Assembly: GCA_951213105.1 (NCBI GenBank)
Contig: OX578138.1
Coordinates: 95,526,914 to 95,590,913, forward strand
Origin: Amaurobius ferox
Taxonomy: Eukaryota > Arthropoda > Arachnida > Araneae > Amaurobiidae
DNA length: 64,000 nt
Direction of reading: 5' to 3'
Positions 1-12,334 of this stretch are shown in pieces. A program made the translations under genes and the position numbers. The notes under the pieces are model-generated. The model ran no database searches, was not told the origin of the DNA, and saw nothing but the letters and a program-made list of their open reading frames with translations. Position 1 is the first letter of the stretch. Every line of letters starts with the position of its first letter.

Positions 1-1273
1 AAACTAGCGGCTAAAGAAATGACCGGGCAAATTCCGTAGATATTCTATCCTTAGACCTTTCGTCTAATATATCCGTTTTATACTTTTTAGCCGTTTAACT
101 CCGTAGATATATAGGAAATCTACGCCAAACTCTATTATAGCCTAGAATGATTTTAATCCTAAACAATCCTTTCTGTGGAGCGAGGAAAATATGTCAACAA
201 ACTCTACCATACTGCTACGGATTTATTGCACTTGTAGCCGAGAATAAGTGCAATCCACATTCCTATTTTCTTCCTACTCGTGATTACCTATGTGTTTTGA
301 TACATGACCGATGTGTTTTGATACGCGGAGGTGACGATTCTATCCTTTAACCCAGCGCCCTACCGAACTTTACACGCTGTACTAAGGGCTTTCATCATTC
401 TTACAACTGCTTCAAGTTTTAAAGGGTTTTCGAAAGCGGATGTGTAATCGGAATAAAATATTGTGCATCAAAATAAAAATGCTACGCGAAACTCATACCC
501 GCTAGTTCCGGCTTGTGAATTTATTTTTTGGTTAAATATTCATGATAAATTTTAAAAAAAATTAATCCATATGTAATAGTTTCGGGCAAGACTCCTATAT
601 TCGAATAAGACTCCTTAGTTTCGGATACATGCTGCAGCTGACGAAGCCTAAAGCAAATAAAGGACATCAACTTTGGGAATGTGTGTGGTGGGGGGGGGGG
701 GGGAGTTTTTCGGAACCAAATTCCTGATATTGCGACGACGTACTGTTGTTCTACTTTAACCTACATATGTACTGCCCATAAACGACTATACGGTAAATGC
801 GAAGGAGGGTACCGAACATAGATCGTTTAAAGGCTACTATTCCGTCCAACCCAGCCATACTTTCTATTTATTTTGAAGCTATAGATCGTAAGAATTTCGC
901 ATTTTTTTAAAGTTTCGGTGTTCAACAGTTTCTCCCTCAGAGAAATTTCAGCAATTGAAAGTTAAATTTGTCCGATTTTCAACTTATCCGTAGACGCCGA
1001 CAAAGTTGGGTTACGCCCCCCCCCCCCCTCTCCCATTCTGTTGATCCATAAAATTCGAGTAAATTAGTAAAATGTCATATGTGTTTAGCGATACAAAGTG
1101 ATATTTTTTAATTCATAAGCGTCGAAATATTAAGGAAAATAAAATTCCTTCAAAGGGATAAAGAATTGAATTGTTATGAAATAAACATATTGGGGAATTT
1201 TTACAAGAAAGAGTTGCTCAATTCATAATGTCCAACAATATAACGGGAAAAAGTATCGAAATCGCGATGATCG
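1..1273. other. Unassigned AT-rich DNA with homopolymer tracts
   Basis: No ORF of note or recognisable repeat was found. Two long homopolymers stand out: a run of 14 G at 690-703 and a run of 13 C at 1016-1028. They could promote slippage, or mark assembly-sensitive sites. The block ends where homology to the satellite monomer begins. Confidence 0.5.
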
Positions 1274-4256
1274 CAATCTAGTTCTAAATATTTCTTTTTT
1301 TGAAAAATAATTAATTTAAAAGGTTTAAACGTATGGTCCGCGTTTTAAAAGTGTATATGCATTGTCCGCGTTTTAAAGGTATATACGCATGGTCCGCGCT
1401 ACTTTCAAATGAGTGAATGTTTTATAAACAAACAGCTTAAATCCGAAATGAATGGACATCATTATTTAGAAATTATCCCGATCTGCTCTCTAGATATTAA
1501 AACATTTATTCATCTATATTTTCTTTTAATGTAGTGTCATATCTTTCGAAGAAATTGAATAAATCGAATAAAGTTTGGTGAGTATTTTTCAATCGATGAA
1601 CATCACTCAGACACCTATTAATTTTCGGAGTAAACGAACCAAGTAGAAAGCAATCTAGTTCTAAATAATCTTTTTTTGAAAAATAATTCATTTAAAAGGT
1701 TTAAACTTATGGTCCGCGTTTTAAAAGTGTATATGCATTGTCCGCGTTTTAAAGGTGTATACGCATGGTCCGCGCTATTATCAAATGAGTGAATGTTTTA
1801 TAAACAAACAGCTTAAATCCGAAATGAATGGACATCATTATTTAGAAATTATCCCGATCTGCTCTCGAGATATTAAAACATTTATTCATCAATATTTTCT
1901 TTTAATGTAGTGCCATATCTTTCGAACAAATTGAATAAATCGAATAAAGTTTGGTGAGCATTTTTCAATCGATGAACATCACTCAGACACCTATTAATTT
2001 TCGGAGTAAACGAACCAAGTAGAAAGTAATCTAGTTCTAAATAATCTTTTTTTGAAAAATAATTAATTAAAAAGGTTTAAACGTATGGTCCGCGTTTTAA
2101 AAGTGTATATGCATTGTCCGCGTTTTAAAAGTGTATACGCATGGTCCGCGCTATTTTCAGATGAGTGAATGTTTTATAAACAAACAGCTTAAATCCGAAA
2201 TGATTGGACATCATTATTTAGAAATTATCCCGATCTGCTCTCGAGATATTAAAACATTTATTCATCTATATTTTCTTTTAATGTAGTGTCATATCTTTCG
2301 AACAAATTGAATAAATCGAATAAAGTTTGGTGAGCATTTTCAATCGAGGAACATCACTCAGACACCTATTAATTTTCGGAGTAAACGAACCAAGTAGAAA
2401 GCAATCTAGTTCTAAATAATCTTTTTTTGAAAAATAATTCATTTAAAAGGTTTAAACGTATGGTCCGCGTTTTAAAAGTGTATATGCATTGTCCGCGTTT
2501 TAAAGGTGTATACGCATGGTCCGCGCTATTTTCAAATGAGTGAATGTTTTATAAACAAACAGCTTATCCGAAATGATTGGACATCATTATTTAGAAATAA
2601 TCCCGATCTGCTCTCGAGATATTGAAACATTTATTCATCTATATTTTCTTTTAATGTAGTGTCATATCTTTCGAACAAATTGAATAAATCGAATAAAGTT
2701 TGGTGAGCATTTTCAATCGATGAACATCACTCAGACACCTATTAATTTTCGGAGTAAACGAACCAAGTAGAAAGCAATCTAGTTCTAAATATTTCTTTTT
2801 TTGAAAAATAATTAATTAAAAAGGTTTAAACGTATGGTCCGCGTTTTAAAAGTGTATATGCATTGTCCGCGTTTTAAAGGTGTATACGCATGGTCCGCGC
2901 TACTTTCAAATGAGTGAATGTTTTATAAACAAACAGCTTAAATCCGAAATGAATGGACATCTTTATTTAGAAATTATCCCGATCTGCTCTCGAGATATTG
3001 AAACATTTATTCATCTATATTTTCTTTTAATGTAGTGTCATATCTTTCGAACAAATTGAATAAATCGAATAAAGTTTGGTGAGCATTTTCAATCGATGAA
3101 CATCACTCAGACACCTATTAATTTTTGGAGTAAGCGAACCAAGTAGAAAGCAATCTAGTTCTAAATAATCTTTTTTTGAAAAATAATTCATTTAAAAGGT
3201 TTAAACGTATGGTCCGCGTTTCAAAAGTGTATATGCATTGTCCGCGTTTTAAAGGTGTATACGCATGGTCCGCGCTATTATCAAATGAGTGAATGTTTTA
3301 TAAACAAACAGCTTAAATCTGAAATGAATGGACATCATTATTTAGAAATTATCCCGATCTGCTCTCTAGATATTAAAACATTTATTCATCAATATTTTCT
3401 TTTAATGTAGTGCCATATCTTTCGAACAAATTGAATAAATAGAATAAAGTTTGGTGAGCATTTTTCAATCGATGAACATCACTCAGACACCTATTAATTT
3501 TCGGAGTAAACGAACCAAGTAGAAAGTAATCTAGTTCTAAATAATCTTTTTTTGAAAAATAATTAATTAAAAAGGTTTAAACGTATGGTCCGCGTTTTAA
3601 AAGTGTATATGCATTGTCCGCGTTTTAAAGGTGTATACGCATGGTCCGCGCTATTTTCAAATGAGTGAATGTTTTATAAACAAACAGCTTAAATCCGAAA
3701 TGATTGGACATCATTATTTAGAAATTATCCCGATCTGTCTCGAGATATTAAAACATTTATTCATCTATATTTTCTTTTAATGTAGTGTCATATCTTTCGA
3801 ACAAATTGAATAAATCGAATAAAGTTTGGTGAGCATTTTTCAATCGATGAACATCACTCAGACACCTATTAATTTTCGAAGTAAACGAACCAAGTAGAAA
3901 GCAATCTAGTTCTAAATAATCTTTTTTGAAAAATAATTAATTTAAAAGGTTTAAACGTATGGTCCCCGTTTTAAAAGTGTATATGCATTGTCCGCGTTTT
4001 AAAGGTGTATACGCATGGTGCGCGTTTTAACGGTGTATATGCATCGTCCGCGTTTTAAAGGTGTATACGCATAGCCCGCGTTTTAAAGGTGTATATGCAT
4101 TGTCCGCGTTTTAAAGGTGTATACGCATGGCCCGCGTTTTAATGGTATATATGCACCGTCCACGTTTCAAAGGTGTATTCGCATGGTCCGCGTTTTAAAG
4201 GTGTATATGCATGGTCCGTGTTTTAAAAGTGTATAAGCAAGTTTAAAAGTGTATAT
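1274..4256. repeat. 375-bp tandem satellite with tetrameric higher-order period
   Basis: Eight monomers are anchored by the motif GGTTTAAAC at 1322, 1698, 2074, 2449, 2823, 3198, 3574 and 3948, giving spacings of 374-376 bp. Each monomer carries two and a half copies of a 28-bp CpG-containing unit built on GGTCCGCGTTTTAAAGG. Variant sites recur every 1500 bp: CTATTATC at 1775 and 3275, the CATCAATATT variant near 1888 and 3388, GTGCCATATC near 1910 and 3410, and GAAAGTAATC near 2023 and 3523. Monomers 1-4 therefore match 5-8 position for position. No coding function is seen. Confidence 0.95.
3960..4256. repeat. 28-bp minisatellite expansion at the satellite edge
   Basis: After the eighth anchor the satellite stops using its long spacer. 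The 28-bp CCGCGTTTTAAAGGTGTATA-type unit is instead iterated about ten times, alternating ATACGCAT and ATATGCAT endings. The last copies degrade, with the CCGCG core lost near 4235. This looks like slippage or unequal-exchange expansion at the array border. Confidence 0.85.
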
Positions 4257-5409
4257 ATTAAAGTCAGAACAACATTTTTGCTCTCAGACTGCTTACATTT
4301 AAAATAAAGTACATCCATTTTTTCGATTTTATGAAGTCTTTTTAAAACTCGTATTAACAGCATCAAATAAACTGTTGAACCGTCTCAGGAGCGATGTTTT
4401 TCTAACTCACTGAAGAGGAAATGCAGTACCAAGAGTCTAAGGATTAAAATAAAATAAAAAAAAAAGTTTTTGAAATATAAGTTTTAATTGAATTAAAAAA
4501 AAAGTGCTCTTCGCGGTTTGAGTTAATCGTGTTTTGAATTCCGAACCTGTGCTAAATTTATTACCAGGCAAATGCTTACAGAGATACAGAATATACATAT
4601 AGAGAGAAAGACTGTGTTATTAAATTACACACAACTCTTCAAAAACTGAATCACACTGTATTTCTATAAATGCTATGCAAAAATATGCTGTGAAGATGGT
4701 TGTATATACTTAATTTCTAAACACTTTTAGCTTCCTGGACGGGAATAATTCTTGACATATGGGAAATAATAAAAGACAGTCTGGCTAGAATCTGTTTCTC
4801 ATAAGATTGGTTCCCAAACTATAAATGGGACCTCAAAAGAAAAAATAATTACACTAGTTTCAGAAGTGTAATATTTTTCTCTTTTGGCGAGTTAGAAATA
4901 TATTTCAAAATCAAAATTACAACAATTTGAGGAGGGGATTGTGCCTGCTAAAAAAATACATGCATATGTCTTTAGGGGGGGTCCTTTAGGGGGGGCTCTA
5001 GTGGTTCTAGGGGCTCCCAAGATGCTAATACCTCAATTTGATAGTTCTATGAGTTGTCCTCGGTTTCCCTCAAATACCAACACGGGTGTTTCGCAGATAT
5101 AGCTAGAGGGCAGTTAACGCCTTCCCTCTGAAAACCAGTTCCGCATACACACAATATGTTGCAATTCTGATAAACCGCGGACGTGTCTTTTTGCATGACA
5201 CACACAGATATTCGCGAGCTATACACAGTTATACACAGACTATATATATATACTACCTAACTGGGGACCTATGCCAAAAGTCAACCAAACTTTTTTCAGA
5301 ATATTATCTGTCATTAAATACCACATTTCTGCAAAAATCCAAAGCGAGGACGTCCCCACTTGCCGGTGCGTCCCCACTTGGAAGGTGTGTAAACATATGA
5401 ATGTCCCCA
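4257..5409. other. Unassigned AT-rich DNA
   Basis: No gene was recognised. A short G-rich stretch near 4974-5015 repeats TTTAGGGGGGG. At 5350-5412 the decamer GTCCCCACTT occurs three times just before an AC microsatellite. Short ORFs here lie on the microsatellite and are not credible genes. Confidence 0.5.
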
Positions 5410-5425
5410 CTTCCCACCATACGCC

Positions 5426-5472
<47 letters not shown>

Positions 5473-5615
5473 GTCACCCCAAAAATGTTTGATTCATGAT
5501 CAGGGATGCTTGAAATGTGCTCTCCCGTCGAAAACTCGAATTCGAATTTTCAACCCCGTCAGAATACTGTCCTTATTCATTATGTATATAAGGAAAGTCA
5601 TATAACTCATTTCTA
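5410..5615 (+). mobile_element. MITE-like family D, 3' end fragment with AC microsatellite
   Basis: An (AC)n tract at 5427-5469 is followed by AGACGTCACC, a near-palindromic TCGAATTCGA cassette at 5529-5550, and the terminal motif TATATAAGGAAAGTCAT near 5584-5600. The same order occurs at 6830-6990, 37380-37570 and, reversed, 47160-47300. It is the end of a dispersed non-autonomous element; no transposase is present. Confidence 0.65.
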
Positions 5616-6249
5616 AAAATGAAGTTATACCTTTTGATGGTGAGTCTGTACGTAATGGTAACTTTTATGAATATTGCAAAAGATGTTGAGACTGGCCTAT
5701 TAATAAATTGCTGTAATTTGATCATGGTGTTGAATTAAAATTTGAAATGGAATTTTATAAAGCAAAAAATAAGATTTGGCGTATAGTGATTTTCGATGTT
5801 GGTGGATATTAAATTTTGAATATTTTCTTCAAAGTAACATAGTGACCTTAACTATTTGATTCGTATTAACTGATTATTAATGATATTCTTAAACATTGAT
5901 TTTGAAGGGTTTGATTAAAAATATTGAAGTTTATTGACTTTGAATGTATATGAAGCTGCTTTGTCATAAATTTTCAATTTGAGATTATCTTCATGTTTAA
6001 TTCGTAAACTAAGGTCAAGGTAGTCGATCTAGGGTGATGAGTACACTTATTCATTAAGTTGTAGATTGGACTCAAATAACTTATATTTTACGAAAGTCTA
6101 CATTGGTAATTACTAATGTTGATAGCATCCGCAATAAGGAATATAATCCATATTTAAAATATTTTAGTAATTAATAAATCAATTTAGTATCATATTCGTT
6201 AAATAATCACCATTTTGTAATTTTAACGATACTTTCATCAATCTGGGGA
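5616..6249. other. Unassigned AT-rich DNA
   Basis: No gene or repeat was recognised, apart from weak resemblance to the family D body towards the right edge. Confidence 0.4.
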
Positions 6250-6995
6250 CAAAATATAGCCAAGTTGGTGATATTTCGTTAAATGATTCTCAAAATTTAA
6301 CAAAGTGATCACAAATTGCTACAGACAAATGGAAAGTAGATCCTTTCTCATAAATAAATGACTGTTGCAGTACTATTAGGCGTCAATATGGAAAACTATT
6401 ATACAAATTATCTTCTCTCGTGAATGAAACAACCTAGATCTAGGAGAATGATATCAACAAATTTATCGCAATATATTACATATGAAAAGGGGACATATTT
6501 TACAATGGTAATATTTTTTTTTAATTTTGTGGGATATTTTTGATAAATGTATTTTAAAATTGCAATATCTAGAGAGTGGTTCATGCTAGCATTCTAAAAT
6601 TTGTGTCAATTATTTTCTAATGAAAAATTACATAATATTATTGAAAATTCTGATTTTTTGATAATTTTTAAAAAATTCCATTTGAATATTTGGAGGTCTT
6701 TCAAACATTCGATTGCATTTAAAATCAACAAGCTTCCAGAATACACGGATTGTAATTTCTGTACCAAATTTCTTTCGATACGCCAAATTCGTTCGTGAGA
6801 TATCGTCTCCACAGTCTCACGGGCACGTATACACACACATACATACACGCAGACATCACCTCAAAAACAATAAGTTCGCGTTCAGGGATGCTTGAAATGT
6901 ACTCTCCCGTCGAAAACTCAAATTCGAAATTTCGCCCTTGTCACAATACTTTCACTGTACATTATACGACAGATATAGGGGAAGTAAAAATGGCA
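6250..6995 (+). mobile_element. MITE-like family D copy
   Basis: This aligns by eye with 36830-37570 and with the reverse complement of 47150-47830. Shared landmarks are a CAAGTTGGYGA segment, ATATTACATATGAAAAG, GGTTCATGCTAGC, a GAGATATCGTCTCCACAG segment, an AC-rich tract, and the TCGAAAACTC cassette at 6911-6934. It ends at a degenerate TATAGGGGAAGTA. The 5' end is weaker than in the other copies. It is non-coding. Confidence 0.7.
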
Positions 6996-7249
6996 TCAAA
7001 TTCAATATTTTCAAACTTTGTGGCCCAAAATTTAACGATTGATTTCCTTATATAGATATAAATAATACATATAAAATTCTTTGTGCATTTCAGAAAAGTA
7101 CTTTTTACATTTAGGAATAAAAATGAGTCATATTTATCATTAAAGGAAGTAATTTATATTAAATGTAAATAAGATTCCCTTTAGCATTTACCTAGTCTAA
7201 CTATCAACAAAGGACACAGCCAGGTACTTCCGCTCATAAATTATTTATT

Positions 7250-7436
7250 TTCATGAACACACATTCTTCGGTTTCATTTTAATCACATACCGGTATTTTT
7301 CTTCAGTAGGAAATTGGAATCAATGTTGCTTCCTCTTGTGCCATGTTTATGTATTCAGATGGCGCATTGTGTGTGTTTATGCTGTGACCTAGAACATATT
7401 TCTCCTTTCATGGATGGCAGAAATTATTATCTGAGA
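7250..7436 (+). repeat. Dispersed repeat family C, copy 1
   Basis: The landmarks AATCACRT, GCAGGAAATTGGAA (here GTAGGAAATTGGAA), GTTCATGCATTC-like text and TTTCATGGA are shared with 37690-37960 and 46690-46930. All three copies are in the same orientation. The class is unknown; no protein or RNA gene structure was seen. Confidence 0.55.
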
Positions 7437-8312
7437 ACATTCTTTTGACATATTCATTTTGATTTCAAGTTCCCGGGAAGTTGATGTGATCTTATTAAAC
7501 TGTTAAAATAAACAAATCGTACACATTTTTATAACACTTTTACTTTCCCTATAACATTTATTAAAAAAATAGCTGACGTCGCCGCCGACGATTGAGAAAT
7601 TTCTGTTTCTCTCCTACGTGCCGCAAAAAACTGTAGCTTACAGAAATATAAAATTTAATACACTTATAGAAAAAGGTCTGGGGAACACGTTAAATTAAAT
7701 TGTTTTCCGGTATATATTATAGTTTAAGAGATATTTAATGCCAAAGTCATATACAAATTATTTGAGATGCGAGTTCACGTCTTAAAGACTAACAATAGCA
7801 AGACCACCTTTAAGACTAACTATAGCAAGACCACGAATTTTAGTTGACATAGTTGACGTCTTAGAATACATAGCAACATTCTTTTGACATATTCATCTGA
7901 TTTCAAGTTCCCGGGAAGTTGATGTGATCTTATTAAACTGTTAAAATAAACAAATCGTACACATTTTTATAACATTTTTACTTTCCCTATAACATTTATT
8001 AAAAAAATAGCTGACGTCGCGGCCGACGATTGAGAGATTTCTGTTTCTCTCCTTCGTGCCGCAAAAAACTGTAGCTTACAGAAATATAAAATTTAGTACA
8101 CTTATAAAAAAAGGTCTGGGGGAACACGTTAAATTAAATTGTTTTCCGGTATATATTATAGTTTAAGAGATATTTAATGCCAAAGTCATATACAAATTAT
8201 TCGAGCTGCGAGTTCACGTCTTAAAGACTAACAATAGCAAGATAACCTTTAAGACTAACAATAGCAATACCACGAATTTTAGTTGACATAGTTGACGTTT
8301 TAGAATACATAG
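7437..8312. repeat. 439-bp tandem duplication, two copies
   Basis: Copy 1 is 7437-7875 and copy 2 is 7876-8312, offset 439 bp and nearly identical. Both begin ACATTCTTTTGACATATTCAT and both contain TTCCCGGGAA, AGCTGACGTCGC and repeated CTTTAAGACTAAC units. Copy 2 has small indels, for example loss of TT after ATTCAT. No ORF is shared between the copies. Confidence 0.9.
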
Positions 8313-8589
8313 GACTTTTTATAGGACGTTTTAAAAATATATAGTTGACTTTTTGCAGGACGGATCCCTTTTTTAATTGTGATGTAGTATACTGGATGTT
8401 TTGCTTCATATGCACTTCAGGAAAAACATTCTTCCGTATCGGCACGTTCATAGACTTTCTCTGTCTCGTACCGTTAAAACTACATACACAAATATGAAAT
8501 TTGGTACATTTATAGAGAAATAATAGGGTAACATGATAAAATAAACAATATACTGATTTAAACTTTAGTTTGGCTTGAAATAGCTCACT

Positions 8590-8840
8590 AAGCAAGCTCT
8601 GCGAGAGCAGAGATTTATAAGGTATGGCGTCCCGTAGCGAGCATGGGGCAGAGCCCCTTAGGAGACATATTATTTTATTTTTTTATTACTTAGACCGCCC
8701 AGCTGAACCAGAACGGTTGCGGGAGGACGGAGCCTATGCTGGTACATCGAGATTCAAGCCTCCAGGTCACCGGATTATAAGTAAACGCCACGTATCGCGG
8801 CAGGAGGGGCGCAGAGCCCCCTTGTATATATTCTAACATT
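8590..8840. repeat. GC-richer block with GGGGC/GCCCC hairpins
   Basis: Two short inverted repeats, GGGGCAGAGCCCC at about 8645 and GGGGCGCAGAGCCCC at about 8807, lie in an island that is GC-richer than its surroundings. The pattern is common in invertebrate transposon remnants, but I cannot name the family. The 70-residue ORF across it has no recognisable domain. Confidence 0.4.
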
Positions 8841-9304
8841 AAAACAAAACAATGTCCATGAAGATGGCAATGATAAATAGATTAAGTATGAAAATGTCAG
8901 AGTTATGCAAAGGGAGAGTATTGAGACTATTGTGATTGATTTTCTGTACACAGAATGTTGAGAAATGTTGAGGAATTAAAAAATTTTATTGTTTTAAACA
9001 TTTATTTTAGTGCTATGTGGTTGGATGGTTCAGAATGTGTTAAAACAATGATTCGTCCATAAGTGTGGCAGCTTTAAATTAGTTAAGGATGAAAATGTTA
9101 TGATTATACAGCCTTTACTCATAATGAACACTTTCGACATGTACAATGCATTTTTTCCCACAAAAGAAAAATGCCGCTATATTTAATTAATTTTCTTATG
9201 TTTTAAGAAAGCAACGGCTCTGCCCTGCTCGCCACACAAACTCCAACTCCTGACAGCTCTTCTGTTAAAATAATTTGAATACTGCTTTGGCATGAATGTT
9301 CTGA
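8841..9304. other. Unassigned AT-rich DNA
   Basis: No gene, RNA or recognisable repeat was seen. Confidence 0.4.
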
Positions 9305-9610
9305 CTCTTCTGAAACTTGCAGAGTCCACTTCCACAATAAGAGCTTTCAATTTCGTCCCAGTAACTCAACGGTAGAGCGTTGGCTAGTCAGTTTGGAGAT
9401 CTAGGGTTCGATTCCCGATTAGAGCAGCAAGGTTCTATAAAATGGCGCCCGAACTAATCAGCCCTATAAGTAACTGAAAAGATGTCGGACGTCTGAACAC
9501 CCCAGGCCGTGCGACTGACACAGTGGGTTTGGAGTAGCTAGCTGCACGGCCGGGGAAGGATACCTCCTGCACTCAGGAGGCACCCAAGGTCTACCATCCC
9601 GCTAAACGAA
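9305..9610 (+). mobile_element. tRNA-like SINE family S2, copy 1
   Basis: A tRNA-like segment at about 9357-9430 has an A-box-like TAACTCAACGG and a perfect B box GGTTCGATTCC, the internal RNA polymerase III promoter pair. About 50 bp upstream (GCAGAGTCCACTTC, AATAAGAGCTT) are also conserved in the copies at 10145 and 29664. The tail has GGCGCCCGAAC and a GC-rich segment ending near 9610. The acceptor arms do not pair as in a functional tRNA, so this is a derived repeat. Confidence 0.7.
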
Positions 9611-10078
9611 CATATTATTTAGATCTAAAAAGATAACAATTGATGAAAAATATTGTGACTAAACAGACAGTTTTGCATTTTATTTGAACTTGGCAAGTAC
9701 GTCCATTTTTCAAAAATGTGGAAAGGGTTATTGCGAATATAGATAAAAAGATCATTGAAAAATAAAATTTAGAGTGAGGTATATTAACATATTGAAAAAT
9801 AGGATAAAATTAAAGAAAATAATAAAATTTTAAACGTAAAATTTAGAAAAAATATAAAAAAATATGTGAAAAGGAAAAAAAAATCACATGAAAAACAAAA
9901 ACAGAAATTTCGAATAAAATTTAGAAAAGTAAAATTAGAAAAAACGCAAATAAAAAGGACATCTGAAAAGAACCCTAGTATGGCTATCACGGATTAAGTG
10001 GACTCTGAGATATTGAGCGCCGAAGTGAGAGGATAACGACCACGGAGAATACTAACCTGGGTAAAAATAGTAGTATAA
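9611..10078. other. Unassigned A-rich DNA
   Basis: This is A-rich and low in complexity, especially 9780-9960. The reverse-strand Phe-rich ORF is a by-product of that composition. No gene was recognised. Confidence 0.5.
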
Positions 10079-10275
10079 GGAAGTTAACCTGAGATAAAAA
10101 TAGCGTTTGGTGGTCAGTCAGATTCTCAGTTGCACTCCAATCTGACATTACAGGGTGGGGAATGCAGAGTCCACTTCGACAATAAGAGCTTCCAACTTCG
10201 TCCCAGTAGCTCAACGGTAGAACGTTGGCTGGCCAGTTCGGAGATCAAGGGTTCGATTCCCGCTTTGAGCCGCAA
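10079..10275 (+). mobile_element. tRNA-like SINE family S2, copy 2
   Basis: It carries TAGCTCAACGG (A box) and GGTTCGATTCC (B box) within 10203-10275. It is preceded by the conserved leader GCAGAGTCCACTTCGACAAT and a further upstream block with GGTGGTCAGTCAGATT and CCAATCTGACATT. That outer block is shared with the copy at 25415 but not seen in copy 1, so the family has a variable 5' extension. Confidence 0.7.
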
Positions 10276-11049
10276 GGTACTTAACAAACTGCTTTAAACT
10301 GCGCAGCTTCACTAGCTTATCATTTGATATCCAGCTTATCAATAGTGAATACTGCATGTAATAGACTCCAGAAGTTATGTCTGATGCACATATTTCGGAT
10401 GGCCTACCAGTAACTTTAGAGCATCTTCTAATTTTATTTCTTTTCTTGATGTCATAAGATTATTTTTGCTTTGGTGGAATTTTACATTTGAGCTGTAATA
10501 AATAGGTAAATATTTATTTCGTTATCATGGAAAATTTTGTTTTCATAATTATTATGTTTAATTGCTTATAACAATCAACAGTTAGGCATATAATTGTTGA
10601 CTGTATTAATAATCTAATATTTAATATAATAATTAATAATTTTAATAATAATTAATTTTAATTTTAATAATTAATTATAACCTAATAATTAATAATTCTT
10701 TTTGACAATCATAATGATTATACGCTCCTAAGTATTCCCCAAATGAAACATTTAATCATTCAGTTATAATATTTAATTAAATAAGCGTTAAATACAAATT
10801 CTGAACCCATATTTCACATATACGGGTTGACATTAGTATGCATATATAATTTCAGAACTGTACGTTTTGCTATTAAATCGCAATGAAGTCTCAAATATGT
10901 TTTCATTATGCAGTGTTTTACTATAAAATGTTTATTACATCTTTAAGTGAGAGACATTTCATACCAAAATTTAAGGACGGACCCATTAGCACATGCATTC
11001 AAATCTAACCTGACTTCAGCTTTTTTACGACAAATGGAAAATTTATAGT
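10276..11049. other. Unassigned AT-rich DNA
   Basis: No gene was recognised. The stretch 10550-10700 is almost pure A/T with many TTAATAAT direct and inverted motifs that could form cruciforms. Confidence 0.45.
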
Positions 11050-12334
11050 AAAATGATGACCAGAAAAGGCGAAAATTTAATTTTTTTTCAACCTTGAAAT
11101 TTAACCATTTATAGCCCATATATTTTACATTCTTTCCATATTGAAATCGCAATATTATAAAAAAAAATCACTAATGTAGTATTTACTCAGCGAAAACTAC
11201 ATTGATACTCTCTTAAAATGTATCACCAAAAACCATATAAATCTTGAATTTCCAAGTTCATTCATCTGAGAAATTCACTTATGGGGATCCATTAAGGATC
11301 ATTTAAATGCCATCAAATCAGAAATTAATGAATTTGTCTAGATGCAGAATTCTCAGATACATCATTAATATTTTCCAAGTCTGTTATCAACCAGCATTGA
11401 ACAGGAAAATAATAAATCATATTTATCTTTTACCTGTTTAGAAGTTTATTTTATTGTTAATGCGGGTAGAAAAGGCGAAAAAGAATTTATTTTAACGTTA
11501 AAATTTAACTATTTAGATTTCATATTTTTGCATTCTTTCCAAATAGAAATCGCAATATTATAGCCAATTACTAATGTATTTACTCAGGCAAAATTACTTC
11601 CGTACTCTCTTAAAATGTGTCATCAAAAATCAATTAAATCTAGAATTTCCTAGTACATCCATCTGGGAATTCGGTTATGGAGAGCCATTAAGGTTCATTA
11701 AAATGCCGTCAAATCAGAAATTAATGAATTTGTCTAGATGCAGAATTCTCGGATATATCATTATTCTTCTCCAAGTCTGTCATCACCCAGTATTGACCAT
11801 GAAAATAACAAATCATCTTTATCTGTTTTGGAGTTTATTTTATTGTTAAGGCATCAATTTGCAGGTGTTCTTGATCGTCCTTAAAAGTGATTGAAATAAA
11901 ATTATATACAGTAGATTATCGATGATAATGGGAAATATTTGGATCAATCATATTTAAATAATAATAATAACATATATAATCAAAAATCAATTAAATCTAG
12001 AATTTCCTAGTACATCCATCTGGGAATTCGGTTATGGAGAGCCATTAAGGTTCATTAAAATGCCGTCAAATCAGAAATTAATGAATTTGTCTAGATGCAG
12101 AATTCTCGGATATATCATTATTCTTCTCCAAGTCTGTCATCACCCAGTATTGACCATGAAAATAACAAATCATCTTTATCTGTTTTGGAGTTTATTTTAT
12201 TGTTAAGGCATCAATTTGCAGGTGTTCTTGATCGTCCTTAAAAGTGATTGAAATAAAATTATATACAGTAGATTATCGATGATAATGGGAAATATTTGGA
12301 TCAATCATATTTAAATAATAATAACATATATAAT
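11050..12334. repeat. Tandem repeat, one old and two near-identical copies
   Basis: Copy B (11624-11980) and copy C (11981-12334) match almost perfectly over about 355 bp and differ mainly by one AAT unit near the end. An older diverged copy A lies at about 11050-11461 and shares TCAGAAATTAATGAATTTG and CTAGATGCAGAATTCTC. B and C therefore come from a recent local duplication of an older pair. No coding capacity is seen. Confidence 0.9.

Noticed and set aside
1274..4256. CRISPR array
   Set aside because: The repeats are long contiguous monomers without unique spacers, in a eukaryotic context.
10203..10275. Possible functional tRNA gene
   Set aside because: A and B boxes are present, but the acceptor arms do not pair and the flanks repeat elsewhere in the window.
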